The notes under the pieces: model-generated
Seen by the model: the letters and a program-made list of their open reading frames with translations, nothing else
Told to the model about the DNA's origin: nothing
Database searches by the model: none
Made by a program: the position numbers and the translations under genes
Part shown: positions 35,862-43,792 of the stretch, piece by piece
Position numbering within the stretch: the stretch's first letter is position 1
How the letters are laid out: each line of letters starts with the position of its first letter
DNA from: Chitinimonas taiwanensis DSM 18899
Lineage (GTDB): Bacteria; Pseudomonadota; Gammaproteobacteria; Burkholderiales; Chitinimonadaceae
NCBI RefSeq assembly: GCF_900119825.1
Contig: NZ_FPKR01000001.1
Location: 372,001 to 436,000 of the forward strand
Direction of reading: 5' to 3'
Length of the DNA stretch: 64,000 nucleotides

Positions 35862-36698
35862 ATGCGCGCCCGCGCATTCTTGCCCCTGCTGGTCTGCAGC
35901 CTGCTGGTGGCGTGCGGGCAGCGTGATGCGGGCGCCGAGTCGGCCGCTTACGCCGCTGCCGCCCCCGCTGCCGATGCCCCGATGGCGGAAGCCAAGCTGG
36001 CCGAGGGCGGCGAGCAGGCCAGTCGGCGTTATCTGGCCATCAGCCATAGTCTGGAAGTGGAGACGCCGGCCGAGCAGGTCGAGCCGCTGTGGCGCGAGGT
36101 GCAGCAGCAGGCACTGAGCATGGGCGCCGACCTGATCAGTGCGGAGCTCAGCCGCAGCGATCTGCAGGCGCCGGCGGCCAGCCTGTCGCTGCGCCTGCCG
36201 CCCGCACAGGTGCCGGCCCTGTTCGCCCTGCTGGCCAAGGGTGGCGAGCTGGTCAATACCCGCACCGATAGCGAAGACAAGAGTGCCGAGGTGATTGATG
36301 TCGAGGCGCGCCTGAAGAATCTTAGCGAGGCGCGCGACCGCCTGCGCGTACTGATGAACGAGCGCGGCGCCAAGCTGGCCGATGTGCTGGAAGTGCAGAA
36401 GGCGTTGACCGAAACCCAGAGCCAGCTCGACAGCTGGCAGGAGCAACGCAAGCTGCTCGCGCAGCAGACCGAGAAGGTGAAGATCGAGCTGCGCATCCAT
36501 GCGCCGCGTAGCGCGATCGAGCGCAGTGCGCTCGCCCCCTTGCGTGATACCTGGCAGCAGCTTGGCTACCAGCTCGCGCAGAGTCTGGCTGCGCTGCTGT
36601 CCTTCGTGGTGGTCGTGCTGCCCTGGATGCTGCTGATCGTGCCGGCCGGCTTGTTGATCCGGCGCGGTTGGCGCAAGCGGCGTAGTGCAAAAATGTAG
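35862..36698 (+). CDS. DUF4349 lipoprotein
   Basis: A 278-residue lipoprotein with signal peptide MRARAFLPLLVCSLLVAC (lipobox L-V-A-C, lipidated Cys18) and an Ala-rich linker (about 24-50). The DUF4349 core follows: YLAISHSLEVETPAEQVEPLW, SLRLPPAQVPALFALLAKGGELVNTRTDSEDKSAEVIDVEARLKN and a long coiled coil around 165-210 (RDRLRVLMNERGAKLADVLEVQKAL). A hydrophobic segment near 235-260 (LLSFVVVVLPWMLLIVPAG) and a basic tail end the protein. Its role is unknown. Tight placement after pgk is unusual. The stop codon TAG forms part of the fba-upstream inverted repeat. Confidence 0.87.
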   Translation: MRARAFLPLLVCSLLVACGQRDAGAESAAYAAAAPAADAPMAEAKLAEGGEQASRRYLAISHSLEVETPAEQVEPLWREVQQQALSMGADLISAELSRSDLQAPAASLSLRLPPAQVPALFALLAKGGELVNTRTDSEDKSAEVIDVEARLKNLSEARDRLRVLMNERGAKLADVLEVQKALTETQSQLDSWQEQRKLLAQQTEKVKIELRIHAPRSAIERSALAPLRDTWQQLGYQLAQSLAALLSFVVVVLPWMLLIVPAGLLIRRGWRKRRSAKM

Positions 36699-36717
36699 TC
36701 GTGATTACGACACTACA
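36694..36717. promoter_or_regulatory. inverted repeat TGTAGT-N12-ACTACA at the fba promoter
   Basis: Arms TGTAGT (36694-36699) and ACTACA (36712-36717) flank an inner CGT...ACG pair. A -10-like TAAAAT follows at 36725-36730, so the repeat covers the expected -35 region, as a repressor site would. It ends 46 bases before the fba ATG. Confidence 0.55.
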
Positions 36718-36763
36718 AGGCTGCTAAAATCCGCCCAAATCAACCGCCTTACGGAGTTTTGCA

Positions 36764-37828
36764 ATGTCCCTCGTTTCGATGCGCCAGTTGCTCGATCACG
36801 CTGCCGAGAACGGCTACGGTCTGCCGGCCTTCAATGTGAACAATCTGGAGCAGGTGCTGGCCATCATGCAGGCCGCCGACGAATGCAATAGCCCGGTGAT
36901 CATGCAAGGCTCGGCCGGTGCGCGTAAGTACGCGGGCGAAGCCTTCCTGCGCCACCTGATCCTGGCCGCTACCGAGGCGTATCCGCATATTCCGGTGGTC
37001 ATGCACCAGGACCACGGTGCTTCGCCGGCCGTGTGCATCCAGGCCATGCGCTCGGGTTTTTCCAGCGTGATGATGGATGGCTCGCTGATGGAAGACGCCA
37101 AGACCCCGTCCAGCTACGAGTACAACGTGGATGTGACGCGCAAGGTGGTCGAAATGGCCCACGCGATCGGCGTGAGCGTGGAAGGTGAGCTTGGCTGTCT
37201 GGGCAGCCTGGAAAGCGGCATGGGCGAGAAGGAAGACGGCCACGGCGCTGAGGGCGTGCTCAGCCACGACCAGCTCTTGACCGACCCGGATGAAGCGGCT
37301 GACTTCGTGAAGAAGACCCAGGTCGATGCACTGGCGATTGCCATCGGCACCAGCCACGGCGCTTACAAGTTCACTCGCAAGCCCACTGGCGATATCCTGG
37401 CCATCGAGCGCATCAAGCAGATCCACGCGCGCATTCCGAACACCCATTTGGTCATGCACGGCAGCAGCAGCGTACCGCAGGAATGGCTGGAGATCATTCG
37501 CCAGTATGGCGGCGAGATGAAGGAAACCTACGGCGTGCCGGTGGAAGAGATCGTCACTGGCATCAAGTACGGCGTGCGCAAGATCAATATCGATACCGAT
37601 ATCCGCCTGGCCATGACCGGTGCGACCCGCCGCTTTCTGGCCACCCAGAAGAGCGAATTCGACCCGCGTAAATTCCTCAAGGAAGCCACCGTGGCGGCCA
37701 AGGATATCTGCAAGCTGCGCTTCGAAGCCTTCGGTTCGGCCGGCCAGGCCAGCAAGATCAAGCCGATCAGCCTGGAAAAGATGTCCGATCTGTACAAGAA
37801 GGGTGAACTGGCTGCCGTGGTGAAGTAA
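36764..37828 (+). CDS. fba: fructose-bisphosphate aldolase, class II
   Basis: Zinc aldolase interconverting fructose 1,6-bisphosphate and triose phosphates. The 354-residue protein has [13 protein letters not shown] (about 23-35), the zinc and substrate loop [42 protein letters not shown], a GTSHGAYKF histidine ligand and [10 protein letters not shown]. These match the CbbA/FbaA-like class IIB enzymes of betaproteobacteria. Pyruvate kinase, often between pgk and fba in this group, is missing, and a DUF4349 lipoprotein occupies the place. A strong terminator follows. Confidence 0.96.
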   Translation: MSLVSMRQLLDHAAENGYGLPAFNVNNLEQVLAIMQAADECNSPVIMQGSAGARKYAGEAFLRHLILAATEAYPHIPVVMHQDHGASPAVCIQAMRSGFSSVMMDGSLMEDAKTPSSYEYNVDVTRKVVEMAHAIGVSVEGELGCLGSLESGMGEKEDGHGAEGVLSHDQLLTDPDEAADFVKKTQVDALAIAIGTSHGAYKFTRKPTGDILAIERIKQIHARIPNTHLVMHGSSSVPQEWLEIIRQYGGEMKETYGVPVEEIVTGIKYGVRKINIDTDIRLAMTGATRRFLATQKSEFDPRKFLKEATVAAKDICKLRFEAFGSAGQASKIKPISLEKMSDLYKKGELAAVVK

Positions 37829-37839
37829 GCCACCGCCGC

Positions 37840-37855
37840 TGTTTCACATGAAACG
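37840..37855. other. parS-like palindrome TGTTTCACATGAAACG
   Basis: 14 of 16 bases match the bacterial parS consensus TGTTNCACGTGAAACA; the mismatches are the central G (A here) and the last base. It overlaps the left arm of the fba terminator by five bases, so it may be coincidental. ParB binding is inference. Confidence 0.3.
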
Positions 37856-37880
37856 CCCCGCTAATGCGGGGCGTTTTTGT
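37851..37880 (+). terminator. intrinsic terminator of fba
   Basis: An 11-bp stem AAACGCCCCGC (37851-37861) / GCGGGGCGTTT (37866-37876) with a TAAT loop and a T-rich tail TTTTTGTTT. It is the convergent boundary with the next leftward gene. Confidence 0.9.
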
Positions 37881-37894
37881 TTGCTGCGGCTGGT

Positions 37895-38737
37895 CTAGGC
37901 TTGGCCGCAGAAGAACACCGACAGGTAGTAATTGGTGCGCTGGCCGACCGGGCGGTTGTCCAGTGTGACCGGCACGGCCCGTTGGAGCAGAAAGCGCAGC
38001 GCATTGGCTTGCGCCTCCTCATCCGGCGTGGCGGCAATCTTGTAGCCGACGATGTTATAGCCGGGCAGGCGGTTCACCTCGGCCTTCAGCTCGCGCAGGC
38101 GTACGCGGTCGAATACCCCGCTGTGGGCTTTCAGGGCCGTCGCCGCCTGTTGGGCCAGCGCCTGCTCTGTCGGGCGGCCCTGGCAATAGAACACATCGAT
38201 ATCCCAGCGCTGCAATAGGGCCAGGGCCTTGGCCTCGTCCCAGCCACCCGGTGCTTGCGGGCTGGTCTGGCGCGGGGCGGCATCGGTCTTTTCGGCGCGC
38301 GCCGCCAGCTCCTGGCTCTCGGCCGCTACCACGCGGTAGGCCTGCGCCTGGCTGACCAGCTGCTGCTTCTGTTCCTGGTTGGCGGCACGCTGGCTGAGCG
38401 CGCTGATCAGTTGCTCCTGCAGCTGCGGGTCATCGCGCAGCAGGCTGGTGACCAGGGACTGAGCCGCGGCCACATGGTCGGCGCGCACACGCTCCTCGGC
38501 CTTCAGCGCGTCGACCACCTCCTTGTAAACCGTCAGATGCAGGTCCACCAGCTGCTTGCGCTCATCGCGCTCATCCTGGCGCTGGGCCAGCACGGTATCG
38601 ACATTCTTCTTGATCGTATCGACCGCAGACACCTGCCAGGCGCTATAGGCCGCGGCAATGGCGATGATGATTTCCACCAGCAGCTTGAAACGGCTCAGCC
38701 CACTGCTGGCCGGCTTGGGTTTGTCTTCCTCGCTCAT
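37895..38737 (-). CDS. membrane-anchored coiled-coil protein of unknown function
   Basis: A 280-residue protein with a single N-terminal membrane segment (LLVEIIIAIAAAYSAWQV, about 18-35) after a short charged tail. A long helical, coiled-coil-prone region follows (about 45-165; RQDERDERKQLVDLHLTVYKEVVDALKAEERVR and QRAANQEQKQQLVSQAQAYRVVAAESQELAARAEK). The C-terminal domain has WDIDVFYCQGRPTEQALAQQAATAL and ends TNYYLSVFFCGQA. I do not recognise the family. AGGAGGAAAGCCGTC before ATG 38737 firmly sets the start; the ORF runs much further upstream without a gene. It is free-standing. Confidence 0.75.
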   Translation of the reverse strand: MSEEDKPKPASSGLSRFKLLVEIIIAIAAAYSAWQVSAVDTIKKNVDTVLAQRQDERDERKQLVDLHLTVYKEVVDALKAEERVRADHVAAAQSLVTSLLRDDPQLQEQLISALSQRAANQEQKQQLVSQAQAYRVVAAESQELAARAEKTDAAPRQTSPQAPGGWDEAKALALLQRWDIDVFYCQGRPTEQALAQQAATALKAHSGVFDRVRLRELKAEVNRLPGYNIVGYKIAATPDEEAQANALRFLLQRAVPVTLDNRPVGQRTNYYLSVFFCGQA

Positions 38738-38882
38738 GACGGCTTTCCTCCTGGCTCGGTAGTGGGCCGGTCGGGCCAGCGCGGCGCGAGCGGCCCAGTT
38801 ACATTGACATACCGATAGGCTATTTGCCGCCCGTACCGCCACACGGCAGGATGGCGCCATCGTCCTCAACGCGGCGCCCACC

Positions 38883-40037
38883 ATGCCCCTCCAATCCAAA
38901 TTTCCCGACCTCGGTCTGACCATCTTCAGCCGCATGAGCGCGCTGGCGCAGGAAACCGGCGCGATCAATCTCTCGCAGGGCTTTCCCGACTTTGCCGTGG
39001 ATGCTGATTTGCAGGCTGGCGTGACCCAGGCCATGGCGGCGGGTCACAATCAGTACGCGCCCATGCCCGGCCTGCCGGCCTTGCGTGCGGCGATTGCCGC
39101 CAAGTTCGCCAGTGCCTATGGCCTGGCGGTGGACGCGAATAGCGAGATCACCGTAACGGCCGGTGCCACCCAGGCGCTGTACACGGCGATTGCCGCCGTG
39201 CTGCGTGCGGGCGATGAAGCGCTGATTCTGGAGCCGGCCTACGACAGCTACGCCCCGGCCATCGTGGCTCAGGGCGCGCTGCCGGTGCGCGTGGCCTTGG
39301 CGCCGCCCAGCTTTGCGGTGGATTGGGATGCCGTGGCGGCCGCCATCACGCCGCGCACGCGCCTGATCATCGTCAACAACCCGAATAACCCGGCCACCAG
39401 CGTGTTCAGTCGCGCCGACCTCGATGCGCTGGCCGCGATTGCCGAACGGCATGATTTGCTGGTGCTCAGCGACGAGGTGTACGAGCACCTGGTGTTTGAT
39501 GGCCGCCAGCACGCCAGCGTGCTCAGCCATGCCGGCCTGCGTGCGCGCAGCTTTGCCGTGTACTCGTTCGGCAAGACCTTCCATGCCACTGGCTGGAAGA
39601 TCGGTTATTGCGTGGCTACGCCCGAGCTGACGGCGGAATTTCGCAAGCTGCACCAATACCTGGTGTTCTCGGTGTCCACCCCCATGCAGGCCGCGCTGGC
39701 CCAGCACCTGGCCGAACCCACCCACTGGCAGGGCCTGGCCGGCTTTTACCAGGCCAAGCGCGACCGCCTGGCCCCGGGCCTAGAGGCGGCGGGCTTCCGG
39801 CTGCTGCCCAGTGCCGGCACCTATTTCCAGCTGGCCGATTACCGCGCCATCCGCCCCGATCTGGGCGAGCTGGCCTTTGCCGAATGGCTGACGCGCGAAT
39901 ACGGCGTGGCCAGCATCCCGGTATCGGCCTTCTATGCCGATGGACGCGACCACGGCTTGGTGCGCTTCTGCTTTGCCAAGCGCGAAGACACGCTGGATGC
40001 CGCGATCGCCAAGCTTGGCCGCCTGGCACGCGGCTAG
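38883..40037 (+). CDS. PLP-dependent aminotransferase, methionine/kynurenine type (copy 1)
   Basis: A 384-residue fold-type I aminotransferase. The opening MSALAQETGAINLSQGFPDF is the signature of YbdL-like methionine aminotransferases and kynurenine aminotransferases. PLP-binding Lys231 lies in YSFGKTFHATGWKIGY; the NNPNNPATSVF loop and the C-terminal Arg in GLVRFCFAKRED bind substrate. Likely reactions are transamination of methionine or aromatic residues with a 2-oxo acid, including the last step of methionine salvage. A close paralogue lies 5 kb away. The gene is divergent from the coiled-coil membrane protein. Confidence 0.9.
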   Translation: MPLQSKFPDLGLTIFSRMSALAQETGAINLSQGFPDFAVDADLQAGVTQAMAAGHNQYAPMPGLPALRAAIAAKFASAYGLAVDANSEITVTAGATQALYTAIAAVLRAGDEALILEPAYDSYAPAIVAQGALPVRVALAPPSFAVDWDAVAAAITPRTRLIIVNNPNNPATSVFSRADLDALAAIAERHDLLVLSDEVYEHLVFDGRQHASVLSHAGLRARSFAVYSFGKTFHATGWKIGYCVATPELTAEFRKLHQYLVFSVSTPMQAALAQHLAEPTHWQGLAGFYQAKRDRLAPGLEAAGFRLLPSAGTYFQLADYRAIRPDLGELAFAEWLTREYGVASIPVSAFYADGRDHGLVRFCFAKREDTLDAAIAKLGRLARG

Positions 40038-40043
40038 GCGGCT

Positions 40044-40553
40044 TTAGTCAGCCGGGCAGGTATCGCTCGGCTGCTCGGCCGACGGCCCAGCTGCTTGCGC
40101 GGGTGCGGCATCGGGTGGGGGAAAGGCGTGTTTGAACGTGAAGGCCTGCGCACTCGGGCCATGCGTTTGCAGCAGGGCCAGACGCTCGGCCGCCTCGCTC
40201 AGGCTGGGCTGGTGGCCGTGCGGCACCCACCACAGCACGGCATAGGCCTCACCCATGCGTTCGAACCACTCGCGCCGCCGGCGCATGATCTCGACGTGCG
40301 CGCTCTTGAAGGCGTAATCGCTGAGCGCCTGCACATCGCGCCACACCGACATATTGACCACCACCTGATCGCCAAACGGCCGCAAGTCCGTGGCATCGCC
40401 ACCCTCGTCCTGCAGCCGCCATTCAAAGCCGGGCGATTGCTCGGCCAGCCGATTGATGCGATCCAGATTGGCTACGAAGTCGGCCAGCAGCGGCGAATCG
40501 AGCGGGGCTTTCAAGGTGGCGATATTGAGCTGGGCCAGGCGGTAACAGGACAC
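40044..40553 (-). CDS. DUF3291 protein
   Basis: A 169-residue protein with the DUF3291 pattern: opening YRLAQLNIATLKAPLDSPLLADFVANLDRINRLAEQSPGFEWRL, then VVNMSVWRDVQALSDYAFKSAHVEIMRRRREWFERM, AVLWWVPHGHQPSLSEAAERL and a short proline- and alanine-rich tail. The fold resembles dimeric alpha/beta-barrel monooxygenases, but no reaction is known. The start is GTG at 40553, supported by AGGAG six bases upstream. It faces the aminotransferase tail to tail. Confidence 0.88.
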   Translation of the reverse strand: MSCYRLAQLNIATLKAPLDSPLLADFVANLDRINRLAEQSPGFEWRLQDEGGDATDLRPFGDQVVVNMSVWRDVQALSDYAFKSAHVEIMRRRREWFERMGEAYAVLWWVPHGHQPSLSEAAERLALLQTHGPSAQAFTFKHAFPPPDAAPAQAAGPSAEQPSDTCPAD

Positions 40554-40696
40554 GGGGCACTCCTTCGGTAGGGTTTGGATGCGGGCCTTGCTCGCTCAGA
40601 TATCAGGGCGCGACGTGGAATTCCCAGCTGCCACTAGCGGCTGCGGCCATCTAAAATGGAAGCCATCCCTGTCGACTACCGCTGCGAGACCTTCTC

Positions 40697-41749
40697 TTGG
40701 ACCCTATTCTTGCTCAGCTGTCGTATGCCTTGCCCGGCGCCAAATCGATCGAGCAGATTACCCGCCCGCTGCTGGAGATGCTCGGTGCGGCCACGGGCCT
40801 CGAATCGACCTATCTGACCGAAATCGACCTCCAGCGTAATGTGCAGCATATCCGCTATGCGCGCAATACCGGTGGGATGCAGATACCCGAAGGCCTGTCC
40901 GTGCCCTGGTCCGACACCCTGTGCAAGCGCGCGCTGGACGAGGGGCGCATGTGCACGAGCGATGTACCCAACTGCTGGGGCGATTCCGAAGCCGCGCGCG
41001 CACTGGGTATCCAGACCTATGTCAGCGCCCCGGTACGCGGCTCGGATGGTGAGCTGCTCGGTACGCTGTGCGCCGCCAGCGCCAGTCAGCAGTCGGTGAA
41101 TGCGGCCGCACTGTCCGTCCTGCAGCTGTTCTCCAGTCTGGTGGCCAGCTTTATCGAACGCGAGCAGCTGGTGGCCGACCTGCAGGCGGCCAATCGCCAG
41201 CTACGCAGCTATGCGCTGAGCGACCCGCTGACCGGCCTGCCCAACCGGCGCGCGCTGATGGATGAGCTGCAGCGTCTGCTAGCACGCGGCCGGCGCGAAC
41301 GTTGCTGCGTGCTGATTGGCCTGATTGACCTGGATGGCTTCAAGGCCATCAACGACCGCTATGGCCACCAGCAGGGCGATCTTTTCCTGCAGCAGGTCGC
41401 CCAGCGCCTGAGCGCCGACCTGCGCGGTTCGGACCTCGTGGGCCGGCTGGGCGGCGACGAATTCCTGCTGCTCTGCCCCGGCCCCATCCTGGAGGCCGAC
41501 GCCGAGTTGGTTGGCGCGACGATACGCAGCGGGGCCGCCTTTCAGGCTGTCCAGTGCCTGCAGGAACGCACCTTCCTGGCCACGCGCGGCCTGTACACGC
41601 TGGACACCCAGGCCTTCGACTACCAAGGTGCCAGCGTGGGTGTAGTGGCCCTGCAAGCCGACCAGCTCGACCCGGACGAGGCGATCCGGCTGGCGGATGC
41701 GCAGATGTATGAGATCAAGCGGATCAGGAAGCAGCATGCGCGGGGGTAG
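40697..41749 (+). CDS. GAF-GGDEF diguanylate cyclase
   Basis: A 350-residue soluble signalling enzyme. A GAF sensor domain (about 15-155, including SVPWSDTLCKRALDEGRM and TYVSAPVRGSDGELLGTLCA) precedes a GGDEF domain with the active site GGDEF intact at 252-256. The product-inhibition I-site RxxD (RGSD) lies five residues before it. It should make cyclic di-GMP from two GTP. The start is uncertain: TTG at 40697 is the only reasonable choice before the GAF domain, and upstream ATG 40656 is out of frame. The N-terminal fold resembles GAF domains of phytochrome-like cyclases, but no chromophore site is obvious. Confidence 0.9.
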   Translation: MDPILAQLSYALPGAKSIEQITRPLLEMLGAATGLESTYLTEIDLQRNVQHIRYARNTGGMQIPEGLSVPWSDTLCKRALDEGRMCTSDVPNCWGDSEAARALGIQTYVSAPVRGSDGELLGTLCAASASQQSVNAAALSVLQLFSSLVASFIEREQLVADLQAANRQLRSYALSDPLTGLPNRRALMDELQRLLARGRRERCCVLIGLIDLDGFKAINDRYGHQQGDLFLQQVAQRLSADLRGSDLVGRLGGDEFLLLCPGPILEADAELVGATIRSGAAFQAVQCLQERTFLATRGLYTLDTQAFDYQGASVGVVALQADQLDPDEAIRLADAQMYEIKRIRKQHARG

Positions 41750-41813
41750 GTGGGTGAGGCGCCTGCCTGGGCTGACAGCACGGGTGCCCGCTGCACTGAT
41801 GTTTCGCTAGCTA

Positions 41814-41980
41814 GGGTGGGCAACGTGTTGCCCACCGGTTTGGTTTTTTAGCGGCTTTGCCGCGAATCCCACGCTGCGCGTGGTTTAGGGCGGGGGTTCG
41901 TCCCGCAGCCGCCTGACTTTCTTTGTCTTGCCATACCCCTTCGGGGCACAAGAGAAAAGTAAGCAAAAGAAGGCGCGCCC
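41814..41980 (+). repeat. left terminal inverted repeat
   Basis: Begins GGGTGGGCAACGTGTTGCCC and ends AAGGCGCGCCC. The palindrome at 41815-41836 has 10-base arms. The CTTGCCATACCCCTTCGGGG segment is the best conserved part between the two ends. Confidence 0.75.
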
Positions 41981-42216
41981 GCTAAGCCGGTCGCTACGCG
42001 ACTGCCCTGCGCTTGGGCACTGTGGCGGGCGGCGGCAGAACTCGCCCGCTACGCGGGCTCAAACAGCTGCCGCCGACGGCCCCCGCCAAAGCCCCCAAGC
42101 TTCGGCGGCTTAGAGGGCAAAGGGCGCAGCTCCACCTGCTTTGATTTGTTGTGACCATGGACGAGGTGTCCGTGCTTTGTTTGCAGTCCGCCTCCAGCGC
42201 ATCGCAACTCGCGGCA

Positions 42217-42251
42217 CCCTCACCCCAACCCCTCTCCCGGTGGGAGAGGGG
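42217..42251 (+). repeat. REP-like hairpin inside the element
   Basis: CCCCTCTCCC (42229-42238) pairs with GGGAGAGGGG (42242-42251) around GGT, preceded by CCCTCACCCCAA. This resembles dispersed REP sequences seen in several gamma- and betaproteobacterial genomes, as I recall them. Confidence 0.6.
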
Positions 42252-42461
42252 CAAAACAACACCAGATTTTTGCGGCGCCAATGCCCAAGCACCGCCCGTT
42301 CTACGGAGCGCCCAATGCCCTCGGTACTCGCCGAGCAGCACAGAAGCTCGCGGGGCTTTCCGGGGCAAGCTGTTTGAGCCGGCCGGAACGGGCGGCGAGT
42401 TCTTGCCCCGGCCGCGAGCTTCGCGCAGCGCAGGGAACCGGCCAAAGGCCGGCGAGACCGC

Positions 42462-42630
42462 GGGCGCGCCTTCTTTTGCTTACTTTTCTCTTGTGCCCCG
42501 AAGGGGTATGGCAAGACAAGAAAAGTAAGGCGGCTGCGGGACGCACTCCCGCCCTAAACCACGCGTAGCGTGGAGTTCGCGGCGTTAGCCGCTAAACAGA
42601 TAAACCCGGTGGGCAACAAGTTGCCCACCC
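42462..42630 (-). repeat. right terminal inverted repeat
   Basis: Starts GGGCGCGCCTTCTTTTGCTT and ends AGTTGCCCACCC. Reverse-complemented, it aligns with the left end over its full length. Its palindrome (42608-42629) differs from the left one only in the two central bases (AA instead of GT). Confidence 0.75.
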
Positions 42631-42661
42631 TACTTGGCTCTTATCGCAACCCGCATAATCC

Positions 42662-42925
42662 TCAATAATTTTCACCATCGCTTTGAGATGGAGCGTTGCC
42701 ATCCGAATAGTACCAAAGTGCGGTAATTTTCTCCTTTAGCTCGGGATTAATCACGTACTCTTCCCTTTCAGAATCCCAAATGCCTAAATCGAGTTGTGAA
42801 ACTTCGCCTGTGTCAGAAATCTTTGCAAGAGCTTGTTCATTATAGAAAACATAGTTCTCTGCAACGGCATTTGTATGAATTATTAGTCCGGTGGCTAAGC
42901 AAGTAAATAGAGTTAAATTCCGCAT
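42662..42925 (-). CDS. small exported hypothetical protein
   Basis: An 87-residue protein with a likely signal peptide (MRNLTLFTCLATGLIIHTNAVA) and a mature part beginning ENYVFYNEQALAKISDTGEVSQLDLGIWDSEREEYVINPELKEKI and ending in acidic and asparagine residues. I recognise no family. The region is visibly AT-richer than its neighbours and uses codons rare elsewhere in the window (AAA, ATT, TTA), as does the next gene upstream. It lies next to an inverted-repeat element. The start has no clear ribosome-binding site. Confidence 0.55.
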   Translation of the reverse strand: MRNLTLFTCLATGLIIHTNAVAENYVFYNEQALAKISDTGEVSQLDLGIWDSEREEYVINPELKEKITALWYYSDGNAPSQSDGENY

Positions 42926-43029
42926 GGGTGAGATATTCCATTATTGGTTAAACAGGGTTGCATTTAATCGGCTGCATGTTCGCTGAGGCCAGATGGCTTT
43001 GCGTTTCCTTCGGCATGTATTGCAAATAT

Positions 43030-43740
43030 TCAATTGCACCATTTGGGAGGTTTCGTTGCAAGAAAGCAGCTGTTGCTATTCATGGTGTGTAAATAGAAAT
43101 TTTCAAGATGCCCAAGCTTCTCCCATGTTGTTTTGGGGTCGCTGTTCTCGAATTCATTGAGCCCAGTCACGGTTTTTCTCATGCCGCTAAGATAGTTCGT
43201 GCTCGCCTCGGTAATGTCACCGCTATTGCGCATGAAGCTGCGCGATTCTTTTCCGATTAATCGGAATCCGCCGTTTTGATAGCGGAAATTGAACTCGTCG
43301 TTGTTAACGGCATAGCTGCCGCAACTTAACCAATAATTCAAGCGAATGTGAAGAATATTGTTCTTTATCTTAATGGCATCTTCGTCAAGTGGATCCTGTA
43401 GGCAAGTATTGTCTGGGTCATCTTTGGTGGGCAGAAATCGTTCTGCCATCAGTGCTTTCTGGTATCCCTTATCTTGCTTGAATAAGATCAGAATGGCACG
43501 TGGATTGAGATTGAGCGTGCGACCTTGATGCTCTGGATGCGGGACATAATTTCTTAGCCGATCCGCTATTAAGGTAAGCACTAGGTCAATTTTTTTATCA
43601 TTGTTCAGATCCCCCTCTGTGTGGGAAACCAATTTCCAGTGCTTGGGAATGTACTCAGCTTTGAACGCATCGTTGAGATCGATCGCCGCTACCTGGAGCG
43701 AGAACGGTATGCACAGTGTAATTAGGTATCGCATATTCAT
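43030..43740 (-). CDS. exported hypothetical protein with EF-hand/FG-GAP-like loop
   Basis: A 236-residue protein with a weak signal peptide (MNMRYLITLCIPFSLQVAA). The segment HTEGDLNNDKKIDLVLTLI, near residue 41, has the D-x-N-x-D-x-x-x-D spacing of a calcium loop as in FG-GAP repeats. The rest (LRNYVPHPEHQGRTLNLNPRAILILF, DNTCLQDPLDEDAIKIKNNILHIRLNYWLSCGSYA, FNFRYQNGGFRLIGKESRSF) resembles uncharacterised secreted proteins of gammaproteobacteria. It is AT-rich and foreign-looking, paired in orientation with the 87-residue gene. A second ATG two codons later is equally possible. Function unknown. Confidence 0.65.
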   Translation of the reverse strand: MNMRYLITLCIPFSLQVAAIDLNDAFKAEYIPKHWKLVSHTEGDLNNDKKIDLVLTLIADRLRNYVPHPEHQGRTLNLNPRAILILFKQDKGYQKALMAERFLPTKDDPDNTCLQDPLDEDAIKIKNNILHIRLNYWLSCGSYAVNNDEFNFRYQNGGFRLIGKESRSFMRNSGDITEASTNYLSGMRKTVTGLNEFENSDPKTTWEKLGHLENFYLHTMNSNSCFLATKPPKWCN

Positions 43741-43792
43741 AAATTATTGATTTGATGGGGACTATAGTCTGGCACGTTCATATGGAGATCAA

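Larger units (their letters stand above)
41814..42630. mobile_element. non-coding element of about 817 bp with long terminal inverted repeats and TA borders
   Basis: Left terminal repeat 41814-41980 and right repeat 42462-42630 are near-identical when one is reverse-complemented: about 168 bp, with scattered substitutions toward the outer half and an almost perfect inner half. Each outer end begins with its own palindrome (GGTGGGCAAC and GTTGCCCACC arms). The element is flanked by TA at 41812-41813 and 42631-42632, as expected for Tc1/mariner- or IS630-driven insertion. Inner parts also match in inverted orientation (an AACTCGCC...GGCTCAAACAGCT block), so it may be two head-to-head copies of a dispersed repeat. 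Open frames starting MPYPFGAQEKSKQKKAR on both strands are repeat artefacts. Confidence 0.7.

Noticed and set aside
41928-42514. Open frames on both strands beginning MPYPFGAQEKSKQKKAR
   Set aside because: They arise from the inverted-repeat element itself; the same peptide appears on both strands and resembles repeat-derived artefacts annotated in many genomes.
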